A DNA stretch of 64,000 nucleotides from Caldifarciminota bacterium (GCA_016934635.1 JAFGSK010000072.1:1-64000), one strand, 5' to 3'; shown: positions 1 through 7,988, numbered from the stretch's first letter. Notes: generated by a model not told the origin, from the sequence alone. Numbers and translations are program-made.

Positions 1-66
1 GAACCAGCGATTCATTTGGTTAGAGTGCGGACGCTTGCGGCGATTCCGAAGGAAACGCCATCATAA
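1..66 (+). CDS. possible C-terminal tail of an upstream gene (partial)
   Basis: Frame 1 is open from the first base to a TAA at 64-66 and encodes 21 residues ending in KETPS. It could be the tail of the gene upstream of rpiB. It is too short to recognise and another frame is also open here, so this is only a possibility. Confidence 0.25.
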   Translation, partial: EPAIHLVRVRTLAAIPKETPS

Positions 67-150
67 TCCGCGTGTCGGGGGTTCGACATATGATGCAAAG
101 CACTGTACTCCACACGCCATTTTGAAAATTAAGGAGAAGGAGCAGGTTGA

Positions 151-597
151 ATGAATATCGCCATCGGCTCCGATCATCGGGGTTTCGTAATTAAAAATTT
201 TCTCAAGAAGTGGCTTCACGAAAGTGGTCATAAAGTAGTGGACGTCGGGACGGACGATCCTGGAAGCGCGGATTATACCGACTATGCTCTTGAGGTTGGA
301 AAGCTTGTAGCTCTGGAGAAAACCGGGTTAGGCATACTAATCTGCGGCACCGGAATAGGGATGTCCATGGCGGCCAACAAGGTTAAGGGAGTAAGGGCAG
401 CGCGAGTGTGTACCGTAAAAGACGTTGAAATGACTAAAAGGCACAACAACGCCAACGTATTGTGTTTCGGCGCTGATACCGGTGTAGATGAGGGCCTGGC
501 CAAGGCTATGGTTACCGCATGGATGGAAGCTGAGTTTGAAGGCGGACGTCATCAGCGTAGGGTTGCAAAGATCTCTAAGTTTGAGGATGAAAGGTGA
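151..597 (+). CDS. rpiB: ribose-5-phosphate isomerase B (RpiB/LacAB family)
   Basis: This 148-residue cytoplasmic protein matches the RpiB/LacA/LacB sugar-phosphate isomerase family over its full usual length. RpiB interconverts ribose 5-phosphate and ribulose 5-phosphate in the non-oxidative pentose phosphate pathway. Visible family features are the N-terminal SDHRG loop (Asp8, His9), the catalytic cysteine Cys65 in CGTGIG and His98 in RHNNANVL, all at the positions expected for RpiB. A good Shine-Dalgarno (AAGGAG) lies upstream of the ATG. A small ORF and the MoxR gene follow on the same strand. Activity on allose 6-phosphate cannot be excluded from sequence. Confidence 0.93.
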   Translation: MNIAIGSDHRGFVIKNFLKKWLHESGHKVVDVGTDDPGSADYTDYALEVGKLVALEKTGLGILICGTGIGMSMAANKVKGVRAARVCTVKDVEMTKRHNNANVLCFGADTGVDEGLAKAMVTAWMEAEFEGGRHQRRVAKISKFEDER

Positions 598-618
598 TTT
601 GGAAATGAGGGGGATTTA

Positions 619-792
619 ATGAGCCGGGGACGAATTCGCTCAACAAGCAATACGAGTCAAATACTAGGATATGAGGATAAACCCGTAATAGAATCTCAGT
701 CGTTTCTCCAAGTTACATCAATGCGTAATCAGTCATTAAAACCCGATGTGCATAACTTTCAGAAATCGGTGGAAAACATCGTAACACCTTAA
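619..792 (+). CDS. small ORF, 57 codons, unknown
   Basis: An ATG at 619 follows a purine-rich GAGGGGGA ribosome site and opens a clean 57-codon frame. It ends with a TAA at 790-792 that abuts the AAGGAG of the next gene. The product is polar (starts MSRGRIRSTS, ends NIVTP) with no signal peptide or membrane segment. I do not recognise it. The placement between rpiB and moxR, with RBS and stop-to-RBS coupling, argues for a real gene, but the length does not rule out chance. Confidence 0.4.
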   Translation: MSRGRIRSTSNTSQILGYEDKPVIESQSFLQVTSMRNQSLKPDVHNFQKSVENIVTP

Positions 793-802
793 GGAGCGTA
801 AC

Positions 803-1828
803 TTGAATAAATCCCGAGAAGAAAAGAAGGTGAATTTATCCACATCTAAAAGCTCAGACGGCACGCTCTTGCGTCGGTTACGGGAAGCAAGGGAAAAGTT
901 GGAAAAAGAGATGGGGAAAGTTATCGTTGGGCAGAGAGAGGTTATCGAAAAGATTCTTATCTCCCTGCTTTGCGAGGGGCACAGCCTTTTGATCGGGGTT
1001 CCTGGTTTGGCGAAGACCCTGATGGTAAACACCCTGTCTCAGGTGCTGGGTTTGAAATTCAATCGAGTCCAGTTTACGCCTGACCTGATGCCTGCTGACA
1101 TCACAGGAACCGAGATTCTTGAGGAAGACAAACGTTCAGGGAAACGGGTAATGAAATTCCTCAAAGGGCCTGTCTTTGCAAACATCATCCTGGCCGATGA
1201 GATCAATAGGACACCTCCCAAGACCCAGGCCGCTCTGCTCCAGGCGATGCAGGAGCGCAAGGTGACTGTTGGCGGAATAACGTACGAGCTTGATTTACCC
1301 TTTACCGTTCTGGCAACCCAGAACCCGATCGAGCAGGAAGGGACATATCCTTTACCTGAAGCCCAGCTGGACCGTTTCATGTTTTCGATTCCAGTGGACT
1401 ACCCGTCTCCCGGGGAGGAGGAGGAGATAGTGAAGGAAACAACCTCGGCTTACCTGCCGGAATTGAATCAGGTGGTATCCGGCAATGAGATACTTGAGTT
1501 TCAGATGCTTCTGCGTCGCGTGCCCGTATCCGACGCACTGATAAAACAGGCCGTCGGCCTGGTTGCCAAGACCAGGCCCAACAAAGGCAACAAGCTCGAT
1601 TACGTTAATACCTATGTTAGCTGGGGTGCAGGACCAAGGGCCTCGCAGTATCTGATACTGGGTTCAAAGGCTAGGGCCATCCTGAGGGGAGAGTTGACCC
1701 CAGGTAAAGAGGACCTTAAGTCAATGGCACATCCTGTACTTCGCCACCGTATCGTTACCTCGTTTGCTGCCGAGGCTGAGGGTGTGTCAACCGACGACCT
1801 CGTTGACAGATTACTTGCCGAAAAGTAA
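803..1828 (+). CDS. MoxR-family AAA+ ATPase
   Basis: This is a 341-residue AAA+ ATPase of the MoxR family, which usually acts as a chaperone-like ATPase for assembling metalloenzymes or envelope complexes with VWA or DUF58 partners. Seen here are Walker A GVPGLAKT (65-72), Walker B with Asp132-Glu133 (ADEINR), the pore region with QAAL, and a sensor-1 TQNP (172-175), followed by the AAA lid. The start is TTG at 803, 6 nt after AAGGAG; an N-terminal charged extension of about 35 residues precedes the family core. The usual DUF58/VWA partner is not downstream; the next gene is on the opposite strand. Confidence 0.9.
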   Translation: MNKSREEKKVNLSTSKSSDGTLLRRLREAREKLEKEMGKVIVGQREVIEKILISLLCEGHSLLIGVPGLAKTLMVNTLSQVLGLKFNRVQFTPDLMPADITGTEILEEDKRSGKRVMKFLKGPVFANIILADEINRTPPKTQAALLQAMQERKVTVGGITYELDLPFTVLATQNPIEQEGTYPLPEAQLDRFMFSIPVDYPSPGEEEEIVKETTSAYLPELNQVVSGNEILEFQMLLRRVPVSDALIKQAVGLVAKTRPNKGNKLDYVNTYVSWGAGPRASQYLILGSKARAILRGELTPGKEDLKSMAHPVLRHRIVTSFAAEAEGVSTDDLVDRLLAEK

Positions 1829-1946
1829 CGAGGTTACATCCTGCGTTCGTCCGCCGCACCGGGCGACTGTTTTCCTTCGCCGACCCAGGTGGCTAGTTGC
1901 CTACCCAAGCTGAAAACGTCGGCAGATGATTAGATCTCAAAATTCC

Positions 1947-3056
1947 TTAAGGGGTGACAGTGATGCCAATCGTCTGACCTGAGGCTATCACCTTAAGTGC
2001 CTTGGGGTAAACAAGACCGACACTAGAATCAGGAACGATGAAGTAGAGCCCTGGAGAACACTGGCAGGATAAGATCCCCGATCGATATTGCGTTCTTAAC
2101 TCGTGTACGATCCGATTTGAAGGATCTTTAACTCTTGCATTTAACCCACCAGGCCAATCCTTGTAGTGTATTTCGATTTCGTATTGATTCCTTGTAGGGT
2201 GTGCTTCCCAGGTTGGCAGTTGTCTGGTGGATGGTGCACATTTTTCCAACGCCTCTGCTTTCCTTTTGGTGGCTTCATCCAATCTCTTCTCTGCTTCCTT
2301 CATTCTTTCAGTTTTCCAGGGGTGCGTGCGAAGTGGTACATCCTGCCATGCATCAATCGCTTCCATCCAGGCCTTTTCAACCTTTTCCCAGTATTCGGCT
2401 TCTCTTTTAGGATCTATAATTATCGTAATCATCGTTTCATCATGCCTGGCTTCGTTTTCAAACTTATGAGCCACGGCTTCAAGAGCATCGAAAGCGGGAT
2501 TACTTTTATCTTCTTCGATGTTTAGAATCAAGATAGGAGTAAACAATCCGTTATCGTATAGTTCATCTTGATTCTCCATTACAGCCATGTGTGAGAAATT
2601 ATCGTCAACGTCCTCCTGCATATTGCTCCTTAACTCGTTAGGCCAGTACAATGCTTCGACGGCTATGGCAATTCCGGCGGCCTCCATAACTTCGTGCCAA
2701 ATGGCCATTCTCAAGTAAGCAAAATCATGACGGTTTGCTATCTCGTCACTTCTGTATTTTTTCTTTATTTGAAACTCCCCGGAAAAAATTACATTCATTG
2801 GACCTGCAATTGAGTTGCACGTGTTGCATTTGAACTCACCCTTTTTAATATCCAAAATTCTTCCACCAAAGTCAAGAATTGCAGCTCCACCTCTTGGAAG
2901 GCCTTCATATTTCGAGTGGTTTTCTTCGCCTTTCTTCGGAGGGAACATGAGAAAATCAACTACTTCGCCTTGTACATTAACATACTTTGAATACGCCTTG
3001 AAAGTCATGTTTAAACCATAATGCTGCAACAATGCAAAGGCCTGCGGAAAGCTCAA
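1947..3056 (-). CDS. HExxE-family protein, long form (lineage-specific)
   Basis: This is a 369-residue protein of unknown function and a paralogue of the 5889-7184 product. Both share an N-terminal helix (QAFALLQHYG here), a central block IWHEVMEAAGI (His121, Glu122, Glu125) and a C-terminal beta region like FlgD/Por sorting domains (SPGLYF). It has a Cys77-x-x-Cys80 pair. No signal peptide is visible, so it is probably cytoplasmic. The TTG start at 3056 is chosen because the paralogue aligns from there; there is no strong RBS, and the upstream gene's TAA lies in the same frame five codons earlier. A role in metal binding or proteolysis is only a guess from HExxE. Confidence 0.7.
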   Translation of the reverse strand: MSFPQAFALLQHYGLNMTFKAYSKYVNVQGEVVDFLMFPPKKGEENHSKYEGLPRGGAAILDFGGRILDIKKGEFKCNTCNSIAGPMNVIFSGEFQIKKKYRSDEIANRHDFAYLRMAIWHEVMEAAGIAIAVEALYWPNELRSNMQEDVDDNFSHMAVMENQDELYDNGLFTPILILNIEEDKSNPAFDALEAVAHKFENEARHDETMITIIIDPKREAEYWEKVEKAWMEAIDAWQDVPLRTHPWKTERMKEAEKRLDEATKRKAEALEKCAPSTRQLPTWEAHPTRNQYEIEIHYKDWPGGLNARVKDPSNRIVHELRTQYRSGILSCQCSPGLYFIVPDSSVGLVYPKALKVIASGQTIGITVTP

Positions 3057-3071
3057 CCCGTAAGAAACCGT

Positions 3072-3365
3072 TTACTCTCTTCTTCCATCATCAAGTATCC
3101 TCTCATTAAGATCGATGAATTTAACTCGTGACTGAAGATCGGCAAGCTTGCCGTGGTCTTTTTCCAGTTTCTTAATTTCGGATACAAGACCAGGTGTTCT
3201 AATTATTCGAATCGGATTCCTTGCTTTATCGAGAAAGGTGAATTCAAACACCCTGTTCCATTTCTTCATTATCTCTACCTGGTCATTAATGCCTGCTGTC
3301 AAATCGTTAACTTCTGATTCTGGAACCGGGCCTACATACCCAGAGTTCTTCCTTCCAGGATCCAT
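3072..3365 (-). CDS. hypothetical protein, 97 aa
   Basis: This is a small soluble, charged protein of unknown function, with a helical C-terminal half (IKKLEKDHGKLADL). It starts at ATG 3365 after GGGAGG and has a promoter (TTGACT-16-GATAAT) just upstream. Its TAA is followed by the HExxE gene in the same reading frame with only five codons between. The two are either an operon pair or one gene split by a nonsense codon. The paralogue at 5889 has no equivalent of this segment at its N-terminus, which favours two genes. Confidence 0.55.
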   Translation of the reverse strand: MDPGRKNSGYVGPVPESEVNDLTAGINDQVEIMKKWNRVFEFTFLDKARNPIRIIRTPGLVSEIKKLEKDHGKLADLQSRVKFIDLNERILDDGRRE

Positions 3366-3389
3366 AATACCTCCCTTATAGCTGTATCA

Positions 3390-3417
3390 ATTATCGCTGT
3401 AAACCTGACGAAGTCAA
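3390..3417 (-). promoter_or_regulatory. sigma70-type promoter for 3365 operon
   Basis: Minus-strand TTGACT (3412-3417), 16-bp spacer, GATAAT (3390-3395), 24 nt before the ATG of the 97-residue gene. Confidence 0.6.
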
Positions 3418-3431
3418 GAGAAGATTGACGC

Positions 3432-4157
3432 TTAGAGTGGGGGTAGTGGAAAAGAATCAATAGATCGGAGTTTTGGGAAATGGGTTGAATCGAATCCGAC
3501 GAAAGGGATAGGATATAAGCTGACGAGGTATCTTAGATCTTTTAACCTCCAAAGATGTTTAACACCCGAGTAAGAAATCGAATCCCAACGAGCCTTTACT
3601 TCCAGGACTCTGATATTATTATACCTTGACATTTTTTCAAAAGCCTCTTCGGTTACACGGTTACACGTCACGTAAATACGAAGATGCGAAGGGATGGAAT
3701 CAAGTTTTTTAAAATCTTCTACGGAATCAATCCTTACACTAACACCTATCAGATTTGGCAGATACATTAAAGACTCAAGGTTGTATTTTTCTGGAGGAGG
3801 AGAAGAACCCAGATCGTAGACGACAGTCAGTATCTTTTTACAATCCTGGACGTTCCAAAGCATATCAATAATCGATCCTGTAACTGTTCCGTTAACCTCT
3901 AACAAATGATAAGGGTGTTCTTCGACATATTTTTTAAATCCGTGGAAATAACAACCTCTGTAGTCTATTGAATCCTCTCCTTGCCACGGGTAGTAGAACA
4001 TGCCAAGCTCAATCACGTCCTCGTTGACCTCCCAGCCTGTGACGTCAACCTCACGCTCGAATTCGCCGTTGCGATAGATACGAAGAGTACGAGGTTCTTC
4101 TTTCTTACAGCTCAGTGCCGCAATGACAAGTATCGCAAATGTAATGTGTCTTTTCAT
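3432..4157 (-). CDS. LRR-like lipoprotein of the YPWQGED family
   Basis: This is an envelope lipoprotein of about 241 residues. The signal peptide MKRHITFAILVIAALSC has a lipobox ending ALS-Cys. The middle carries the motif YPWQGEDSIDY, shared with the broken gene at 24829 and, as YLWSGELEIDY, with the gene at 45110. The C-terminal half has degenerate leucine-rich repeats (LPNLIGVSV, NNIRVLEV, LKDLRYLV). The ATG at 4157 (or 4160, just before) follows GGGAG; the longer frame to 4205 would bury the signal peptide. No biochemical role is known; LRR lipoproteins usually mediate protein contacts at the cell surface or periplasm. Confidence 0.7.
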   Translation of the reverse strand: MKRHITFAILVIAALSCKKEEPRTLRIYRNGEFEREVDVTGWEVNEDVIELGMFYYPWQGEDSIDYRGCYFHGFKKYVEEHPYHLLEVNGTVTGSIIDMLWNVQDCKKILTVVYDLGSSPPPEKYNLESLMYLPNLIGVSVRIDSVEDFKKLDSIPSHLRIYVTCNRVTEEAFEKMSRYNNIRVLEVKARWDSISYSGVKHLWRLKDLRYLVSLYPIPFVGFDSTHFPKLRSIDSFPLPPL

Positions 4158-4261
4158 CATCTCACTCTCCCACTTGTTAATCATAAACATTCCTCTGACG
4201 TACACAATACAAACCTGACTACTCGCAACAAGGTCAGTTAGTTTACCTTCTCACCTAAACA

Positions 4262-4289
4262 ATTGTAGTCAAGATATAACGAGTGTCAA
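4262..4289 (-). promoter_or_regulatory. promoter for the LRR lipoprotein gene
   Basis: Minus-strand TTGACA (4284-4289), 16 bp, TACAAT (4262-4267), followed by TGTTTAGGTGA. The same -10 and downstream block occurs before 24829 and, as TACGAT, before 5817. Confidence 0.7.
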
Positions 4290-4306
4290 GAACTTGTTTG
4301 AAGGCT

Positions 4307-4777
4307 TTATTCAGAACCGAGAACGAAACGGAAGGCTGCCTTACCCTTGCGGACGTCGTTGGAAGTATTGAATCGCCACTTTTTCATTGTTTTCATTACA
4401 TCGGTATTTCACTTCTGATACCCGCTGCTTTTTGCAAGGGTCATCTCTGTTACAGAACCATCAGTACTGACTGAAAACCAGATTTCAACCACTACGTTGC
4501 TCAACCCTAACTCCCGGGCCCAGTCCGGGTACCGAGGAAGCGAGTACTGCAGCGTGTCTTGCTCGGAAAACTCACCTGACAGATAAACCCTGCACGCGCT
4601 GTCCCCGAACCAGTGTAAGTCCTTCCATCGGTCTTCTTCAACGCTTTCTCCAGGTTCATATCCGGTGATCTTCTCAAATGAGTATCGAGTTGTATCAACG
4701 ATCAGGCTTTCGCAGAAATCAAGCACGATCGTCGCTTTGGGTTGGCACGATGTCAGGAAGAGGCTTACCAAGAACAT
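4307..4777 (-). pseudogene. TonB_C-like lipoprotein, interrupted by in-frame TGA
   Basis: The frame starts MFLVSLFLTSC (short signal with lipobox TSC) and carries a TonB C-terminal-like module: LPRYPDWARELG, VEIWFSVSTDG, KSSGYQK. A TGA at 4411-4409 stops translation there. The same frame then continues to a TAA at 4307 with the rest of the domain (VMKTMKKWRF, AAFRFVLG). In the intact neighbour (4798-5817) the corresponding SSG...WRF segment has exactly the same spacing, with a sense codon where the TGA sits. It is therefore a nonsense-interrupted gene, a sequence error or a readthrough case. The start codon is uncertain because the signal peptide is unusually short. Confidence 0.75.
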
Positions 4778-4797
4778 ATCCAGAATGGACTCAACCC

Positions 4798-5817
4798 CTA
4801 AAAGAACCTGAACGTAACAGTTGCCGCCCGCCTTCCCTGATAGGGTAAGGCCTTACAGAACATCCAAGCGTGAAGGGCCTCCATAATTGAGCGATCGAGA
4901 ACTGTACTACCACTTGAGGTTACAATATGCGTTCCAGGAAGGATGTCGCCGTTTTCGTTAACGGAAAATCTTACCGACACCACAGGAGCCCCATTGTTTA
5001 TTTTGTACAAATCAGGGGAAAGAGACAGAACAGCATGCCGTATGTCTTCTGGGGAAAGCTCACCAGTGATTGAAAATATAATAAACCAAACAGGTTCACT
5101 CCCCGACTGCAATGTATCTTCAGATTTTATCGGTCTCAACTCATTTCCGTCAATCGTGTAGTACACCACTTGTTTTCTGAAGATCTCCGATCCGGGGTTC
5201 CTGAATATGATAAAGCCCTTGCGATTCCCCTTATTTGAGTCTGCCTTCTTGAATCTCCAATTCGTGAGTGTTTGAACAACTGTTGAGTCGTAAGTCGTCG
5301 ATCCGGAGCTTCGGGAGATAACGAGATTGGACTCTACAACTCCTTCGGGATTCACAAGGAATTTTAAAGACAAGTACGAATCAGAGTTCTCCGCTTCTCT
5401 CCATGAATCTGGATAGGCAGGAAGTTTCGCAGTTAAGATATCTTTTGCTTGAAGTTCCCCTGCCAACAGAAACTCAAGGATTGTATCGTCAGCCGAAGGT
5501 GTATCTGATTCCAAGGATCTAACCACTGCTTCATCCTTGATGGTATAAGCTTCGTAGGTGAATTCAGGCTTCCGGTTAAAAGGAAGGCTTGGATCTGCAT
5601 AAGCCTGATAGACTTCATATCCTCCGGGAAGGTGACTTTCATTCAGCACAGAATCAACCCAGCACTCCAGATTACCATACTTCAAGAAGGTTGAATCCTT
5701 GGAATCTTTCTCATTTGTCGAATCTTCGTTCCCTTGATGATGATCCGGTAATTTCCCATAGTTAGCGGAAACAGCTAAAAGGATTGTCAGCAGGGCTGAC
5801 TTAAGTATTCTTTCCAT
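4798..5817 (-). CDS. exported protein with two TonB_C-like domains
   Basis: This is a 339-residue exported protein. An N-terminal signal peptide (ILKSALLTILLAVSANYG) is followed by an acidic linker and two modules resembling the TonB C-terminal fold. Each module has the pattern short beta-rich stretch, SSG, then W-R/M-F. The first ends near RSSGSTTYDSTVV...NWRF, the second near SSGSTVLDRSIM...AWMF. No TM/proline-rich energy-transducer region is present, so it is not a classical TonB. Similar isolated domains act in envelope protein interactions. The ATG at 5817 follows GAGGT; GTG 5823 is also in frame. It lies 20 nt upstream of the interrupted paralogue in the same unit. Confidence 0.7.
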   Translation of the reverse strand: MERILKSALLTILLAVSANYGKLPDHHQGNEDSTNEKDSKDSTFLKYGNLECWVDSVLNESHLPGGYEVYQAYADPSLPFNRKPEFTYEAYTIKDEAVVRSLESDTPSADDTILEFLLAGELQAKDILTAKLPAYPDSWREAENSDSYLSLKFLVNPEGVVESNLVISRSSGSTTYDSTVVQTLTNWRFKKADSNKGNRKGFIIFRNPGSEIFRKQVVYYTIDGNELRPIKSEDTLQSGSEPVWFIIFSITGELSPEDIRHAVLSLSPDLYKINNGAPVVSVRFSVNENGDILPGTHIVTSSGSTVLDRSIMEALHAWMFCKALPYQGRRAATVTFRFF

Positions 5818-5838
5818 ACTCACGACCTCACGTAAACA

Positions 5839-5866
5839 ATCGTAACTAAAGATAGGTAAATGTCAA
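5839..5866 (-). promoter_or_regulatory. promoter for the 5817 gene
   Basis: Minus-strand TTGACA (5861-5866), 16 bp, TACGAT (5839-5844), then TGTTTACGTGAGG, which supplies both the start of the transcript and the GAGGT ribosome site. Confidence 0.7.
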
Positions 5867-5888
5867 GTCTTGACTGTTGGACCAACTT

Positions 5889-7184
5889 CTACTTCGTAAT
5901 TCGAAACTCCTTCACATTAGGTTCCAGGTTTCTGTCCCTGGAATCGATAAGTTTTGCGAAATATAGCCCTGCAGGCTTGCCCTTTCCCCAGTCTATCTGG
6001 TTGTTTCCCGAGGCACCCTCGATTGAAGAGACGGTATTATTTCCGGAATCGTAAACCTTTGCCGAAAAACAGTGCGGCCAGTTCCGATACTTGATTGTAA
6101 TCCATGAACCGTGCTGAATGATTTCCCAGTCCCGATTCGGCTGCGAGGACGCCTTCTTGCTTCGGGCTGAAGCCTCTTCGGCATTTCGGTTGCATTCTGT
6201 TACTCTTTGTTCCCAGAATGGAGCTTTAGGAAAAGCAAGGCCGAATTCTTCCTTTTCCAGTATCTGGACAGCCTCAACCGGCATAGCTCTTTCCCACCAA
6301 TAAGCCGCTTGCCTCCAATAGTCGGCCGCTTCGTTCCAGCGGCGGGCGGCTTCCTGCCATACCACTTCCCTTTCAGAGATCAGGGCGTGTTCTTCGTAGC
6401 CTTTGGCAGCGTCTTCCGCTTTCCTCGCCCTTTTTGCCATCTCGTTGAACGGTGGGTCGCCCGGCCAGAAACTGAAATTACCTGCCTTAAGATGTTGCCA
6501 CTGCTGATCGTGAACCTGTTCGTCAATGTAGTTCTCTCCGTAAGTTTTGAACTGGATGATCTCAAATTCTCTAAGTAGTCCATGCTCTAAGACCTGTATC
6601 TGGATGCCTGCAGCTTCCATTAGCTCATGCCAGATAGAGCTTCGCATAACGGCAAGGTCAAGGGGATTGCTTTCCATATACCTATTTTTGTTGCTCGGAT
6701 CGTAAACCTCGTGGTCACCAGGTATGATTATGTTGATACTTCCAGGTCTACAGTAAACTCCATCACTGACCGTTAGAGGCAGGTCAGCTTCTGCTCCGTG
6801 CCAAGAGCGTTTAATCAACGGTGGCTTGTGTGCTTCATTTTTCTTTCTATAGAAGGTATCACCTTTCTCTTTCTCTTCTGGGAAAATGGACTGGTAGCTT
6901 ATTTCCTTTTTGTACTTTGAGTCATCGGACTTGAGTTTAACTTTTGTATCACTTGAACTAATGATCCTCCAGGCAAATTTGGGATCTAATTTGTACGGGA
7001 TATAGGGTTTTTTCTTTTCCTCATCCACCCAAACTTTGCCTTCTTTAATTAATTTCTTCGTCTTTTCGCTCATTAAAGAGTCAGGATCGTCAATGTTAAT
7101 GTGAATCTTTAATTCTACTGACGGCCCATATTTTAGCAGTAAATCCAACTGCGCCTGAACCGCTCTGTTTGTTAACTTAGCCAT
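5889..7184 (-). CDS. HExxE-family protein with FlgD/Por-like C-terminal domain
   Basis: This is a 431-residue protein and a paralogue of the 1947-3056 product. The conserved helix is IWHELMEAAGIQIQV (His186, Glu187, Glu190). Residues about 240-330 are Ala/Glu/Trp-rich and helical (ARRWNEAADYWRQAAYWWERA). The last 70 residues resemble FlgD-Ig or Por sorting domains (AKVYDSGNN, WGKGKPAGLYFAKL, KEFRITK). There is no signal peptide, which argues against export by a type IX route despite that tail. The promoter leaves only 6 nt before the ATG, so the mRNA is probably leaderless and the start MAKLTNRA is well defined. The function is unknown. Confidence 0.75.
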   Translation of the reverse strand: MAKLTNRAVQAQLDLLLKYGPSVELKIHINIDDPDSLMSEKTKKLIKEGKVWVDEEKKKPYIPYKLDPKFAWRIISSSDTKVKLKSDDSKYKKEISYQSIFPEEKEKGDTFYRKKNEAHKPPLIKRSWHGAEADLPLTVSDGVYCRPGSINIIIPGDHEVYDPSNKNRYMESNPLDLAVMRSSIWHELMEAAGIQIQVLEHGLLREFEIIQFKTYGENYIDEQVHDQQWQHLKAGNFSFWPGDPPFNEMAKRARKAEDAAKGYEEHALISEREVVWQEAARRWNEAADYWRQAAYWWERAMPVEAVQILEKEEFGLAFPKAPFWEQRVTECNRNAEEASARSKKASSQPNRDWEIIQHGSWITIKYRNWPHCFSAKVYDSGNNTVSSIEGASGNNQIDWGKGKPAGLYFAKLIDSRDRNLEPNVKEFRITK

Positions 7185-7190
7185 GTATTA

Positions 7191-7218
7191 AGAATAGCAC
7201 GGATACTGACGGACGCAA
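7191..7218 (-). promoter_or_regulatory. leaderless promoter for 7184
   Basis: Minus-strand TTGCGT (7213-7218), 16 bp, TATTCT (7191-7196), then 6 nt to the ATG at 7184. There is no Shine-Dalgarno. Confidence 0.55.
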
Positions 7219-7254
7219 TTGAAAGCTGACTATTCGGCCTCGATTAGAATTATC

Positions 7255-7800
7255 TCAATTCAGGAAAAAGAAAACTTGTATATCTGCCATACCGTCTCCA
7301 CTGCTTCCATCATCTGAGCTGTCTTTTCCCTCGAATCTCCAATGTGAGATAGTAGACAAGGTCATTGAATCCCACTCCCTATTTCCGGTTCCTTCATATA
7401 TGTAACAGCGACTTGTATCCAATAATCCCTTTTCATCAAGCCAGAATGTAAACTGTATTTCTTTGCAATCGTCTTCCGTTGTCTTGAAACTTTCGTGGAA
7501 AAGAAGGGGATAATTCTTTATATCTTCAGGCCGTGGTGATTTTAGGAAAGTCACTGCCAATTCAATATTGGGATATTGCGCTATAAATGTATCTACGGTG
7601 TCTGCGCTGTAAAGTTCCCCGTCCATTATATAATAGATATCGGCGTAAATTATTGGCCCCATTACCGAATCAAGGTCGTATAGTTTTGAATCGGAAGGTT
7701 CACTATGTCCATACTGGATATCTTTAGGTTTACACGAAAGCCCGAGGGATGCAACCCAGATGAGAAGTACTAATGATTGTCGAATTTTGAGCCACTGCAT
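7255..7800 (-). CDS. TonB_C-like lipoprotein
   Basis: This is a 181-residue lipoprotein. The signal peptide MQWLKIRQSLVLLIWVASLGLSC ends in lipobox GLS-Cys. The mature part shares the GELYSADTV...YPN module with the two TonB_C-like proteins at 4307-5817, and it ends with a shortened SHWRF...ADIQVFFFL strand pattern like the TonB C-terminal fold. The start at ATG 7800 lies 7 nt after a consensus promoter, so the message should be leaderless; an in-frame TTG at 7818 falls within the promoter and is rejected. It belongs to a local set of related envelope proteins of unknown function. Confidence 0.7.
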   Translation of the reverse strand: MQWLKIRQSLVLLIWVASLGLSCKPKDIQYGHSEPSDSKLYDLDSVMGPIIYADIYYIMDGELYSADTVDTFIAQYPNIELAVTFLKSPRPEDIKNYPLLFHESFKTTEDDCKEIQFTFWLDEKGLLDTSRCYIYEGTGNREWDSMTLSTISHWRFEGKDSSDDGSSGDGMADIQVFFFLN

Positions 7801-7807
7801 GTAATCA

Positions 7808-7835
7808 ATTGTAGGCAAGGGTAGGGTTTTGTCAA
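7808..7835 (-). promoter_or_regulatory. leaderless promoter for 7800
   Basis: Minus-strand TTGACA (7830-7835), 16 bp, TACAAT (7808-7813), 7 nt to the ATG. Confidence 0.75.
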
Positions 7836-7988
7836 GTTTGGTTAGCCTCAGGTCCTTCTCTCTTGACCATCTCTACCTGCTGCCACAAGGCTTTTTCACT
7901 GAGTTTTCCCATGTATAAAATGTATGGGGTCTGGTGAAGGTGTCAATAGAAAATTGACGAAGAACGCGGTAGTTTCTCTAATAAAGAA

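Noticed and set aside
3072-3365. Single gene with 1947-3056 split by a stop
   Set aside because: The frame is shared, but the paralogue's N-terminus aligns with the second ORF and the first has its own promoter and RBS, so two genes are preferred.
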